Source: JAGLQQ01 sp043806135
Lineage (GTDB): Bacteria > Omnitrophota > Gorgyraeia > B26-G9
DNA length: 62,056 nucleotides
Direction: 5' to 3'
Assembly (NCBI GenBank): GCA_043806135.1
Contig: JAZDHG010000033.1
Span: 1-62,056 of the forward strand
The stretch's first letter is position 1; every line of letters begins with the position of its first letter. Made by a program: the position numbers and the translations under genes. Shown piece by piece: positions 35,194 to 44,274 of the stretch. Under the pieces are notes generated by a model that was not told the origin of the DNA, made no database searches, and saw nothing but the letters and a program-made list of their open reading frames with translations.

Positions 35194-36189
35194 TTATTTA
35201 TTTCCTGTCTGCACTTCGAAGTTCGCGTAAGCTTTAATTATATCTCTGACTAATTTATGCCGCACGACATCAAGCTCATTTAAATAAACAAATTCTATAC
35301 CCTCAATACCTTTCAAAATTGACTGTACCTGCACCAAGCCGGAGCGCTTATTCATTGGTAAATCCACCTGTGTTATGTCACCGGTAATTATAACTTTCGA
35401 GTCAAAGCCAAGGCGCGTAAGAAACATCTTCATCTGTTCCGGTGTACTATTTTGCGCCTCATCAAGTATGATAAACGAATCATTTAGTGTCCGCCCGCGC
35501 ATATAGGCAAGCGGTGCTACCTCAATTATGCCTTTTTGCATATATGCTTGCACTTTTTCTACGTCCATCATTTCGTATAGAGCATCGTATATGGGGCGCA
35601 GATAAGGATCTATCTTTTCCATTATATTGCCCGGCAAAAAACCCAGATTCTCTCCCGCTTCAACCGCAGGCCGCGTAAGGATCACTCGTCCGACTTGTCG
35701 GTTTTTTAAAGCGGAAACTGCCATGGCTATAGCCAGATATGTTTTTCCTGTCCCGGCAGGACCGATACCAAATGTAATATCGCAATCGCGAATTGTATCA
35801 ACATAACTTTTCTGGCCTTTAGACTTAGGGGTTATAAACTGCCTCTTGCTCATTACGTCTATGCGATCAGAACACATCCCCTTCGTCTCAAGACTACCGC
35901 TTTCTTTTAAGGTCTTTATAGCACAATCAATTTCCTGTCTATGTAAATGCTTTCCCATACGAATGATCTTAATCAATTCTTCTAATAATTTTTCAGCACG
36001 GAGCACATTATCTTTTTTTCCCAGAAGGATCAGCTTTTCGCCGCGAGCAGCAATTTGGATGGTGAGTTCTTGTTTTATAAGCTTAAGATTTTCATCATGC
36101 CGGCCAAAAAGTAGATTCGCTTCTTCATCATTATGAAGTTTTATTACTCTTTCCATACTCGCGTGCTTTGATATGCTCAAGAGAATCAA
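35194..36189 (-). CDS. phoH: PhoH family ATPase
   Basis: A 331-residue PhoH-like P-loop ATPase, often linked to RNA metabolism and found beside ybeY. An N-terminal KH-like part comes first, then Walker A FGIGPAGTGKTYLAIAMAV near 140, RPAVEAGENLGFLPG near 170 and Walker B DSFIILDEAQNSTPEQMKMF near 240. The frame begins at a TTG that overlaps the LysM gene stop (TTGA). An ATG at 36156 (MERVIKLHND) is an equally credible start. Confidence 0.92.
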   Translation of the reverse strand: MILLSISKHASMERVIKLHNDEEANLLFGRHDENLKLIKQELTIQIAARGEKLILLGKKDNVLRAEKLLEELIKIIRMGKHLHRQEIDCAIKTLKESGSLETKGMCSDRIDVMSKRQFITPKSKGQKSYVDTIRDCDITFGIGPAGTGKTYLAIAMAVSALKNRQVGRVILTRPAVEAGENLGFLPGNIMEKIDPYLRPIYDALYEMMDVEKVQAYMQKGIIEVAPLAYMRGRTLNDSFIILDEAQNSTPEQMKMFLTRLGFDSKVIITGDITQVDLPMNKRSGLVQVQSILKGIEGIEFVYLNELDVVRHKLVRDIIKAYANFEVQTGNK

Positions 36190-36797
36190 TCTTGAGGAAT
36201 CAAAATTTTCTGACCGGGATAAATTTTATTAGGACTTTTTAAAATTCCTTTATTGTATTCAAAAATTTCCTGCCACCTTTTACTGGTGCCATACACTTTT
36301 GTTGAGATCTTCTGTAATGTATCACCCTTTGTTACATTATAGGTAATAAACCTACTCTCTTTTGCTGCCGGCTCCTTCGCTTCAACCGGCCGGGGAGGCT
36401 TGATCGCAGCAGGTACTTCATAGACCTCCTCAGGCAAAATTATCGGCCTTAGCTCTTCTTTTTCCTGTTTTTGGGGAGTTACAGCCTGAGGGCCGCCGTA
36501 AACATATCCGCGGTTTCCCCAAAGCTCTTTATCCTCTGTACGCTCAGTGCGGAAATTTTTCCACTCAGCATAAGGAGGAATTTCTAAGGTTACCTGGTAA
36601 ATCTTTCTGGTCGTCTTTTTTTCTTCTGTAGTTTCAGATGGCGGTTTGGCCCCGGTTATATATCCTTTATTGCCTGATGTTGTATCCTGGTCAACACGTT
36701 CTTTTTCAATGGTTTGCATAGAAACACGTTTTACACATCCGCTAATATTCAAAGCAAATACAAATATTACAGTAATAGCAATCAGTATTCTTCTCAT
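36186..36797 (-). CDS. LysM-domain lipoprotein
   Basis: A 203-residue lipoprotein: signal peptide with lipobox ISGC (Cys near residue 21), two similar segments with GNKGYITG (about 43-50) and GNRGYVYG (about 94-101), a Glu/Pro-rich linker, and a C-terminal LysM domain (YNVTKGDTLQKISTKVYG from about 154) that should bind peptidoglycan. The GN(K/R)GY repeats have no role that I know of. It lies 78 nt after aspS and overlaps phoH by 4 nt. Confidence 0.87.
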   Translation of the reverse strand: MRRILIAITVIFVFALNISGCVKRVSMQTIEKERVDQDTTSGNKGYITGAKPPSETTEEKKTTRKIYQVTLEIPPYAEWKNFRTERTEDKELWGNRGYVYGGPQAVTPQKQEKEELRPIILPEEVYEVPAAIKPPRPVEAKEPAAKESRFITYNVTKGDTLQKISTKVYGTSKRWQEIFEYNKGILKSPNKIYPGQKILIPQD

Positions 36798-36875
36798 AAT
36801 TCAGCCCCCCAAAAATTCCATACTTATTTCCAATACCTGCATTATTTAATTTAAAACATGCCTTATTATAAAGCA

Positions 36876-38633
36876 TTAGTCTTTTATTGTCAAATGAAGC
36901 TCATCAAGCTGTTTTTTAGAAACACCAGATGGCGCCATAGTCAACGGGCAAAATCCCTTCTGAGTTTTAGGAAAAGCAATCACATCTCTTATGCTAGAGC
37001 TGTTACTCATAAGGCAAAGCAGCCTATCTATCCCGGGAGCAAAACCTCCATGCGGAGGCGCACCATAACTGAAAGCCTCAAGTAAAAAACCAAATTTAGT
37101 CTTTATTTCATTTTTGTCCATTCCCAATATATCAAAAATCCTTTGCTGCAATTGTTCCTCATGAATACGGATACTGCCGCTACCCAGCTCAGTACCGTTT
37201 ATAACCAAATCATACGCGCACGAACGCACTCTGCCCAGGTCACTATCCATATATTCTATATCTTCCGGCTTTGGAGCTGTAAAAGGATGGTGTTCTGAAT
37301 CCCAGCGTTTCTCCTCAACGTTGTATTTAAAAAGAGGAAAATCCGTCACCCACAGAAAATTAAATTTATCATTGCTAGCACAATTTAAAGCATCAGCAAC
37401 ACTCACACGCAGTGCCCCCAGCACGCTCTTGGCCACAGACGCTTGATCGGCTACCAGCAAAAGCAAATCGCCGCTCTTAGCTTCAAATTCACTAACCAGA
37501 CTCTGCAATAACTTTTCACCTAAATGCTTTTTTACAGGCGAATAAAAGTCATTGTTCAGAACCTTTATCCAAACAAGCCCTTTAGCTCCGCACTCTATAG
37601 CCTGTTTGGTCAAATCATCAAGCTGCTTTAGTGTAAACCGGGCACCGTCAGCTACTTTAATACCCATAACTTTACCTTTAGACTCGACTACTTTTTTAAA
37701 AACCATAAACTCGCTTTGCTTTACCAGATCGCTTAGTTCATGCAGAAGCATATCATAGCGCGTATCCGGCTTATCCGTTCCATAGCGTTCCATAGCCTGT
37801 TCATGAGTAAGGCGCAAAAAAGGGATCGGGATTTCCATATTCATGGTTTTTATGAAAATTTTCTGGATAAGCCCTTCCATAAGGGCATAGATGTCATCCT
37901 CATTAATAAAAGACATTTCTAAATCAAGTTGTGTAAACTCAGGCTGACGGTCCTTTCTCAAGTCTTCATCACGGAAACATTTGGCAATCTGGTAATATCT
38001 ATCGAATCCGGCTACCATAAGGATCTGTTTAAACAACTGCGGAGACTGCGGCAAAGCAAAAAAAGTTCCCGGGTTGAGACGGCTGGGAACAAGATAGTCG
38101 CGTGCGCCCTCAGGTGTGCTTTTGGTCAGCACCGGTGTTTCAACTTCTACAAAACCCTTTTCATCGAAAAAGTCACGTATAACCTTTATTACTTTGGATC
38201 GCAGCATAAGATTTTTTTTCATACTTTCTCTGCGCAGATCCAGATAGCGATAAGTAAGTCTCAGGTCTTCCCCCACCTCTTTACTGTCATTGACCTCAAA
38301 AGGCAGCGCTTTTGCTCTGTTTAAAATCTCAAGTTTGCTGACAAGGATCTCTATTTCTCCTGTGTCAAGTCTAGGATTTACTGATCCCTGCGGCCGCAGG
38401 CAGACAATTCCCACAACACAGATAACAAACTCATTACGCAAGATTTCAGCGGTTTTGTGGACATCTTCGCTTGTTTTCGGATCGAAAACTATTTGTGTCA
38501 GACCTTCCCTGTCGCGCAGATCAATAAAAATCAATCCGCCATGATCCCTGCGGGAATTCACCCATCCGCAGAGGGAAACGCTTTTCCCTGCATCAGCCAG
38601 CTTTAATTCGTTACAATTATGTGTTCTTTTCAT
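36876..38633 (-). CDS. aspS: Aspartyl-tRNA synthetase, bacterial type
   Basis: Class IIb enzyme, 585 residues. An N-terminal OB fold (LCGWVNSRRDHGGLIFIDLRD) is followed by the catalytic core: FVEVETPVLTKSTPEGARDY, LPQSPQLFKQILMVAG, FRDEDLRKDRQPEFTQLD (motif 2), the bacterial GAD insert (about 285-410) and motif 3 GFAPGIDRLLCLM. Whether it discriminates Asp from Asn tRNA cannot be read from what I see; gatCAB is not in the window. It heads the long operon that runs to apt. Confidence 0.96.
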   Translation of the reverse strand: MKRTHNCNELKLADAGKSVSLCGWVNSRRDHGGLIFIDLRDREGLTQIVFDPKTSEDVHKTAEILRNEFVICVVGIVCLRPQGSVNPRLDTGEIEILVSKLEILNRAKALPFEVNDSKEVGEDLRLTYRYLDLRRESMKKNLMLRSKVIKVIRDFFDEKGFVEVETPVLTKSTPEGARDYLVPSRLNPGTFFALPQSPQLFKQILMVAGFDRYYQIAKCFRDEDLRKDRQPEFTQLDLEMSFINEDDIYALMEGLIQKIFIKTMNMEIPIPFLRLTHEQAMERYGTDKPDTRYDMLLHELSDLVKQSEFMVFKKVVESKGKVMGIKVADGARFTLKQLDDLTKQAIECGAKGLVWIKVLNNDFYSPVKKHLGEKLLQSLVSEFEAKSGDLLLLVADQASVAKSVLGALRVSVADALNCASNDKFNFLWVTDFPLFKYNVEEKRWDSEHHPFTAPKPEDIEYMDSDLGRVRSCAYDLVINGTELGSGSIRIHEEQLQQRIFDILGMDKNEIKTKFGFLLEAFSYGAPPHGGFAPGIDRLLCLMSNSSSIRDVIAFPKTQKGFCPLTMAPSGVSKKQLDELHLTIKD

Positions 38634-38865
38634 ATTTTAAATCTGTATTTCCAGTTTACCAGTTAACCGGTCTTATAATTTCTTTTCCTGTTAACCGCTA
38701 CCTGGCCTCAGAAGCCTTAGCGAAGGAGGATGCGCTATCAACTATTTGAGTTTTAGTATGTAATTTTTCACGCGATACGCTCGACTCAAAACACAATACT
38801 GTTTTTTCGTCCTTCATCCTTCATCCTTATCAGCTTAGGAGCTCATGAGCTTATAAGCTAATCAG
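38634..38865. repeat. Repeat-rich gap between guaB3 and aspS
   Basis: No gene. AGCGAAGGAGGAT at 38719-38731 is a copy of the dispersed motif also at 24901 and (inverted) 57065. A degenerate tandem array of CCTTCAT then AGCTTATAAGCTAATCAGCT units (about 38810-38868) runs up to and over the guaB3 stop codon. Confidence 0.65.
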
Positions 38866-40026
38866 CTATTTGCCCATGCCCACGCGCTGTACCTGCTGGA
38901 ATATTTTTCCCTCGGTCTGAATTGACGGAGCAATAATTATCTCTGTAAGATTCATTTCTTTAATGTTCTTCGCACCTAAAGATCCCATGGAAAGCTGTAA
39001 AGCTCCTACAAGGTTCTGTGATCCGTCATCTAATCTGGCCGGCCCAAACAATATTTCTTCCAGGGTTCCGGTAGTGCTGACATATATTCTTGTTCCTCTA
39101 GGTAAATTGGCGTGCGGAGTTGCCATACCCCAGTGGTATCCTCTACCCGGAGCTTCCTTAGCTCTGGCAAAAGCAGAACCAACCATCACCGCATCAGCAC
39201 CGCAGGCAAAAGCCTTGCATATATCGCCTCCGCTGCGCATACCGCCGTCAGTAATTATCGGTACATATCGGCCTGTTTTTTTAAAATAGAACTCCCTTGC
39301 CTCAACAATATCACAAGTGGCTGTTACCTGCGGTACTCCAATACCAAGCACGCCGCGTGTGGTACAAGCTGCCCCGGGCCCAATGCCCACAAGCAATCCG
39401 CTGGTCCCGGTTTCAAATAATTCAAGCGCTACATTATGCGTAACGCAATTACCGATAATAACCGGTATTTTCATTTTTTTGCAAAACTTAGTCAGATCAA
39501 GAGCTTTGTATTCAGTTGAGATATGATGAACAGATGTAACTGTGGATTGAACCACAAAGATATCCGCTCCCGCGTCCTGCGCTAAAGCACCAAATTTTTC
39601 GGCTCGCTGCGGTATAGCACTTACAATACAAGGAACTTTTTTCTTTTTTATCTGCTCAACACGAAGGCCGACAAGTTTTTCCTTAATCGGTTCATTATAA
39701 ATCCCTTGTACCAGTTTGGTTGCTTCCTCAGGTGTCGCATTGGCAATAGCATCAAGCACTTCATTGGGGTTTTCATACCGCGTTTGAACGCCTTCTAAAT
39801 TAAGTACTGCAAGGCCTCCCAATTTTCCCATTTTAACCGCAAAATCTACATCAACAACGCCATCCATTGCGGCAGCTAAAATAGGCACTTTATATTTTTT
39901 ATCCCCCAGGGTAAAACTGGTATCAACTTCATGGGGATTTATAGTAACCAATCCCGGGACCAATGCTATTTCATCAAAACCATAACATCTACGGGCTTTT
40001 CTCCCCCTGCCAATAAACTGAGCCAT
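38866..40026 (-). CDS. GuaB3-type IMP dehydrogenase family protein
   Basis: A 386-residue TIM-barrel enzyme without the CBS pair of classical GuaB. The catalytic loop GIGPGAACTTRGVLGIGVPQ holds the nucleophile Cys221; TDGGMRSGGDICKAFACGADAVMVGS forms the phosphate site; IYVSTTGTLEEILFGPA near 315 is the mobile-flap region. The opening GRGRKARRCYGFDEIALVPG is typical of the GuaB3 branch known from cyanobacteria and Actinobacteria. It probably oxidises IMP to XMP; whether it is the only IMPDH in the genome is unknown. Confidence 0.87.
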   Translation of the reverse strand: MAQFIGRGRKARRCYGFDEIALVPGLVTINPHEVDTSFTLGDKKYKVPILAAAMDGVVDVDFAVKMGKLGGLAVLNLEGVQTRYENPNEVLDAIANATPEEATKLVQGIYNEPIKEKLVGLRVEQIKKKKVPCIVSAIPQRAEKFGALAQDAGADIFVVQSTVTSVHHISTEYKALDLTKFCKKMKIPVIIGNCVTHNVALELFETGTSGLLVGIGPGAACTTRGVLGIGVPQVTATCDIVEAREFYFKKTGRYVPIITDGGMRSGGDICKAFACGADAVMVGSAFARAKEAPGRGYHWGMATPHANLPRGTRIYVSTTGTLEEILFGPARLDDGSQNLVGALQLSMGSLGAKNIKEMNLTEIIIAPSIQTEGKIFQQVQRVGMGK

Positions 40027-40146
40027 TACTAAAGAACCTCCATTTTGCCATTAAACCAACCCTAAAAAATAACTCTAACATATACTTAATAATTAAGTAG
40101 TGAAAAATTAATATAACATAAAATAATTACTATGTCAATTAATTAA

Positions 40147-40178
40147 AAACCCGCAGGAAGTTAAATTCCTGCGGGTTT
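40147..40178 (-). terminator. Rho-independent terminator after groEL
   Basis: AAACCCGCAGGAA (40147-40159) pairs perfectly with TTCCTGCGGGTTT (40166-40178) across a 6-nt loop. On the minus strand a T5 and further T-rich bases follow. It lies 22 bp after the groEL stop. Confidence 0.92.
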
Positions 40179-40199
40179 ATTTTAATAGGTAAAACGGTA

Positions 40200-41834
40200 T
40201 TAATACCCGCCCATGCCGCCCATTCCGCCCATTCCGCCAGGCATACCCGGAGACTTTTCCTCCTCCTTGATGTCAGTAATGATCGTCTCTGTTGTCAGAA
40301 GCAGCCCTGCGATACTTGCCGCATTCTCAAGCGCGGTGCGGCTGACCTTGGCAGGATCCACAACACCTGCTTTGATCATATCCACGAACTCATCGGTATT
40401 AAAGTTATATCCGATATTACCTTTTTCTGATTTTATTCTCTGCAGAATGACAGATCCCTCAAGACCCGCGTTTTCCGCCAGCTGGCGCAAAGGAAATTCC
40501 AGAGCTTTTCTAACTATATCAACACCGATCTGCTCTTCAGGGTCAAGTTTGAGATCGTCTAATCCTTTTGCAGCGCGGATTAAAACAACACCGCCGCCAG
40601 GCACTATACCTTCTTCAACCGCAGCACGTGTTGCATGCAAGGCATCTTCAACTCTTGCCTTTTTCTCTTTCATTTCAGTTTCGGTAGCTGCACCGACATT
40701 GATCACAGCAACTCCGCCGGCTAATTTAGCCAGACGTTCCTGCAGTTTTTCTTTGTCATAATCAGAATCGCTCTCGTTAATCTGGTTTTTGATCTGATTG
40801 ATCCTTGCTTTAATATCGCTTGTTTTTCCAGAGCCTTCTACGATTGTAGTGGTTTCTTTATCAATCTTAATCTTCTTTGCTCTTCCCAAATCGCTGATAT
40901 CAATATTTTCCAGCTTTTCACCCAGCTCTTCGGTAATCGCGCGGCCGCCGGTCAATTTAGCGATATCTTCAAGCATTTCTTTTCTTCTATCGCCATACCC
41001 CGGGGCTTTAACCGCACAGCACTGCAATGTCCCTCTGATCCTGTTGACTACTAATGTTGCCAGCGCCTCGCCATCAATATCTTCAGCTAAAATCAAAAGC
41101 GGCTTTCCGGCTCTTGCGGTTTTTTCAAGCAAAGGAAGCAGATCTTTTAATGCTGATATCTTTTTTTCGTAAATTAAAATGAACGGATCATCAAGCAAGC
41201 ATTCCATTCTGTCTGTATCTGTGACAAAATAAGGAGATAAATAACCCTGATCAAACTGCATTCCTTCAACAACATCAAGAGTTGTTGACATAGATTTGGC
41301 TTCCTCTACAGTGATCACTCCATCTTTACCTACTTTTTCCATTGCCTCTGCAATAAGCTCTCCGATTGCCGGATCATTATTAGCTGCAATAGTTGCAACC
41401 TGCGCTACTTCGTGTTTATCTTTTATCGGCTTGGAAAGTCCTTTTAATGTCTTTACTACATTTATAACAGCCGCATCAATACCTCTTTTTAAGGACATCG
41501 GATTTGAACCTGCAGTCACATTTTTCAAACCTTCTCTATATATTGCCTCTGCTAAAACAGTAGCTGTAGTTGTTCCGTCTCCTGCTATATCGCTTGTTTT
41601 TGATGCCACTTCTTTAACAAGCTCTGCTCCCAAATTCTGATACGGATCCTGCAGCTCAATTTCCTTGGCTACAGTAACACCGTCTTTTGTAATAGTCGGT
41701 GATCCGAATTTTTTATCTAAAACGACATTCCGGCCTTTGGGCCCCAAAGTCACCTTTACTGCTCTGGCAAGTAATTCGACACCTATTAGGATTTCGCGTC
41801 TTGCCTCATCACCAAATTTAAGCTGTTTTGCCAT
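40200..41834 (-). CDS. groL: Chaperonin GroEL
   Basis: 60-kDa chaperonin, 544 residues, with all conserved blocks: VTLGPKGRNVVLDKKFGSP, the ATP site AGDGTTTATVLAEAI near 86, the GGGVVLIRA segment near 412, and a Gly-Met tail (GMPGGMGGMGGMGGY). It lies 17 nt after groES in the CIRCE-controlled groESL operon and is followed by a strong terminator. Confidence 0.98.
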   Translation of the reverse strand: MAKQLKFGDEARREILIGVELLARAVKVTLGPKGRNVVLDKKFGSPTITKDGVTVAKEIELQDPYQNLGAELVKEVASKTSDIAGDGTTTATVLAEAIYREGLKNVTAGSNPMSLKRGIDAAVINVVKTLKGLSKPIKDKHEVAQVATIAANNDPAIGELIAEAMEKVGKDGVITVEEAKSMSTTLDVVEGMQFDQGYLSPYFVTDTDRMECLLDDPFILIYEKKISALKDLLPLLEKTARAGKPLLILAEDIDGEALATLVVNRIRGTLQCCAVKAPGYGDRRKEMLEDIAKLTGGRAITEELGEKLENIDISDLGRAKKIKIDKETTTIVEGSGKTSDIKARINQIKNQINESDSDYDKEKLQERLAKLAGGVAVINVGAATETEMKEKKARVEDALHATRAAVEEGIVPGGGVVLIRAAKGLDDLKLDPEEQIGVDIVRKALEFPLRQLAENAGLEGSVILQRIKSEKGNIGYNFNTDEFVDMIKAGVVDPAKVSRTALENAASIAGLLLTTETIITDIKEEEKSPGMPGGMGGMGGMGGY

Positions 41835-41851
41835 AATTCTCCTCCGTTTTT

Positions 41852-42142
41852 TTACGAGATAACTGCCAATATGTCTTCTTCTCTTAATATAAGGTATTCA
41901 TCGCCTTCTTTAGTAGTAACAGCAGTTCCGGAATATTTCCCAAAAAGAACTTTATCTTTTACTTTTACTTCCGGAGCCTGAATCTTTCCGCTCTCAAGAA
42001 CTTTGCCCTGACCAACAGCTACGACCTCTGCCTCTTGCGGCTTTTCCTTGGCAGTGTCAGGCAAATAAATTCCACTTTTTGTCTTTTCCTTTGCATCCAG
42101 AACCTTTACTAGTATACGATCACCTAAAGGTTTAATCGCCAT
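41852..42142 (-). CDS. groS: Co-chaperonin GroES
   Basis: A 96-residue GroES with the start IKPLGDRILVKVLDAKEKTKSGIY-like pattern (IKPLGDRILVKVLD), the mobile loop TKSGIYLPDTAKEKPQEAEV and the C-terminal strand EYLILREEDILAVI. GGAGGTG sits 8 nt upstream of the ATG. First gene of groESL, with a CIRCE operator in its leader. Confidence 0.97.
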   Translation of the reverse strand: MAIKPLGDRILVKVLDAKEKTKSGIYLPDTAKEKPQEAEVVAVGQGKVLESGKIQAPEVKVKDKVLFGKYSGTAVTTKEGDEYLILREEDILAVIS

Positions 42143-42175
42143 ACAAACACCTCCTTTTTAGTTAACATTTATTTA

Positions 42176-42202
42176 TCAGCACTCTCGCTCATTGAGTGCT
42201 AA
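42176..42202. promoter_or_regulatory. CIRCE operator (HrcA site) upstream of groESL
   Basis: TCAGCACTC (42176-42184), 9-bp spacer, GAGTGCTAA (42194-42202): 17 of 18 arm bases match the CIRCE consensus TTAGCACTC-N9-GAGTGCTAA. Position between promoter and groES is standard. HrcA repression is the established meaning; hrcA itself is not in the window. Confidence 0.95.
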
Positions 42203-42217
42203 TTTCTTTGTTTATAA

Positions 42218-42246
42218 AAGATAACACATTAAATAATTAAAATCAA
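42218..42246 (-). promoter_or_regulatory. Sigma-70 promoter of groESL
   Basis: Minus strand TTGATT (42246-42241), 17-bp spacer, TATCTT (42223-42218), placing CIRCE at or just after the start of transcription. Confidence 0.7.
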
Positions 42247-42309
42247 GCCTTAATTTTAAATTGTTTCAGGAAATTATCAAGAATTTTCAGGGGTTTTTAC
42301 AAAAATCAG

Positions 42310-43089
42310 CTATTTTGCTCCAATTACCATCGATTTATAAGCTATTTCTATCCCTTTTAAGGTTAGATTTTTCTGATAATGATTAACTTCCTGGCAAAGG
42401 GGTTTCATAATTTTAAGATTTCCCCCGGTTGCGACCACCACAGGGGCACCACTTAGAGTTGTCTTAAGCTTTTTGATCAAACCATCCACAAGGAATGAGT
42501 AACCATAAAAAATTCCGCTTAAAATGGAATTTTCCGTATCCTTACCTAATACTGTTTTGGGTTTTCTTGGGTTTAAAAGAGGCAGTAAAGCGGTATTCTC
42601 ATAAAGGATTTTCAAAGAAAGGTTTATTCCCGGCACAATCACTCCTCCCAGATAATCGCCTTTCTTTGAAACAACATCTATGGTAATTGCCGTACCGAAA
42701 TCAACAACAATTACAGGCAGTCTGTAAAAAGATTTAACGGCCAGGGCATTCACCAGCCGGTCTTGCCCCACCTGTTCAGGCCTTTTATATTTATTGTTTA
42801 TGGGAACCTGGATATCTTTACCTATCATAAAAAATCTGCTTTTTACGAATATATCTTTACAATGTTTTTTGATTGACTTATTCACTTTAGGTACCACAGA
42901 ACAAATTACCACCTCACTTACGCACTTTGGATCAATTCCGCATTTCCTAAGATTTTTAATCAGTGCTTTTTGAAAACTGAACTTTTCCCGGATAATATCT
43001 GTCGGGATGTACCAGCGGAAGTATTCTTTCTTTCCATGACTTATTCCAAATGTCGTACTGCTATTACCGATATCCACCAAAAGCAACAT
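42310..43089 (-). CDS. coaX: Type III pantothenate kinase
   Basis: First step of coenzyme A synthesis. The 259 residues begin LLLVDIGNSSTTFGI (the phosphate-1 Asp motif), have RPEQVGQDRLVNALAV near 98 and VVDFGTAITIDVVSKKGDYLGGVIVPG near 125, then a phosphate-binding VVATGGN near 223. Length fits CoaX. It stands alone; the gap to birA (43090-43311) shows no gene and no clear terminator. Confidence 0.94.
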   Translation of the reverse strand: MLLLVDIGNSSTTFGISHGKKEYFRWYIPTDIIREKFSFQKALIKNLRKCGIDPKCVSEVVICSVVPKVNKSIKKHCKDIFVKSRFFMIGKDIQVPINNKYKRPEQVGQDRLVNALAVKSFYRLPVIVVDFGTAITIDVVSKKGDYLGGVIVPGINLSLKILYENTALLPLLNPRKPKTVLGKDTENSILSGIFYGYSFLVDGLIKKLKTTLSGAPVVVATGGNLKIMKPLCQEVNHYQKNLTLKGIEIAYKSMVIGAK

Positions 43090-43311
43090 ATCTCACCTCA
43101 TTTATTTAATTTATTCCATCTACAATAATAGTTTACATATTTTGGGTGTGAATAACTGTTTTTGCGGATTTAAATGTTGATTTTAGCATGGATGAGTAAA
43201 ATCAGCATTTCCCTCGGAGTTATACACGGATGTAGAACGAGAATGAGTAAAAATAGTTTTCACAACCAATAATTCCCTGTCTTTTTTATTAACACATCAT
43301 GTTTTTTACAT

Positions 43312-44274
43312 TCAATTTTTAATTAGAGTTACATCACCACTGAGAATGTGATGCGAAAAGCCAAAATCATCCCTTACTATCAGAGCGCCTGAGCTATCGA
43401 TATCCATAGCCTGTCCCTCAATCAGATTCGACCGCCATTTTACTTTTATACGCCGCCCTAGCGTTATCGAAAGATCTCTCCACTGCGTAATTATATCTTC
43501 AAACTCTGAATTTTTTATTTTAAAATAATACCGTTCAAGTTCGCAAAGCAGCTTTTGTAAAAAATGTATTCTATTAATCTGCTGTTTAGTCTTAGACTTC
43601 AAGGACGCTGCTCCTTTGGGCAGCTTGTTGATATCAGTATTCAGATTAATACCTATGCCGAGAATTATGAAATTTATGCCGTCCTGCTCCGCATTCATCT
43701 CGGTTAAGATACCGCAAATTTTATCCCGGCCGACATATACGTCATTAGGCCATTTAATAACCGCCTCCAGCCCGAAACTGTCTCTTAGAATTTTTGCAAT
43801 ACAAATCGAGGCCATCAAAGTGATCTTTCCTGCCTCACTAGGCGTTATCTTTGGTCTTAGAATCAGAGAAAAATAAAGCCCTCCACCAGACGGTGAAGAC
43901 CATTGCCTGCCCATTCTCCCTCTGCCTTTAGTCTGTTTTTCGCTTAATATCAATGCCCCCTCCTGCATTGATTGTTTCGCAAGCATATAAGCGACATCGT
44001 TAGTGGATGTTGTTGAAACATAGGAAAAAATCCGCTTGCCGAAAATTTTAGTCTTAAGGCGATAACCTATCTCATCAGGCAGCAGCCTGTCCGGTATCCC
44101 CAGCAAACGATAACCATAATGCGGTTGAGCAATGATCTCGTATCCGTTTTCTTTTAGATTTTGTATGTGTTTCCAGACTGCAGTCCGTGAGACATTAAGC
44201 TTGCGTGATATTTCTTCACCCGAAATATACGTTTCCTTATTGTCCTTTAGAAACTCTATTATTTCTCTTTCCAT
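43312..44274 (-). CDS. birA: Biotin-protein ligase/biotin repressor BirA (bifunctional)
   Basis: Attaches biotin to carrier proteins. The 320 residues start with a winged helix (LNVSRTAVWKHIQNLKENGYEI, about 25-46), so it can also repress transcription. The catalytic core has the biotinyl-AMP loop KGRGRMGRQWSSPSGG near 113-128, IKWPNDVYVGRDKICGIL near 175 and ILGIGINLN, then an SH3-like C-terminal domain. Its start overlaps uvrB by 16 nt. It is the last gene of the lysC-to-birA operon. Confidence 0.94.
   Translation of the reverse strand: MEREIIEFLKDNKETYISGEEISRKLNVSRTAVWKHIQNLKENGYEIIAQPHYGYRLLGIPDRLLPDEIGYRLKTKIFGKRIFSYVSTTSTNDVAYMLAKQSMQEGALILSEKQTKGRGRMGRQWSSPSGGGLYFSLILRPKITPSEAGKITLMASICIAKILRDSFGLEAVIKWPNDVYVGRDKICGILTEMNAEQDGINFIILGIGINLNTDINKLPKGAASLKSKTKQQINRIHFLQKLLCELERYYFKIKNSEFEDIITQWRDLSITLGRRIKVKWRSNLIEGQAMDIDSSGALIVRDDFGFSHHILSGDVTLIKN

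Noticed and set aside
40213..41862. Long open frames on the strand opposite groEL
   Set aside because: Shadow frames of a conserved gene with biased codon use; no start signals and Ser/Pro-rich composition.
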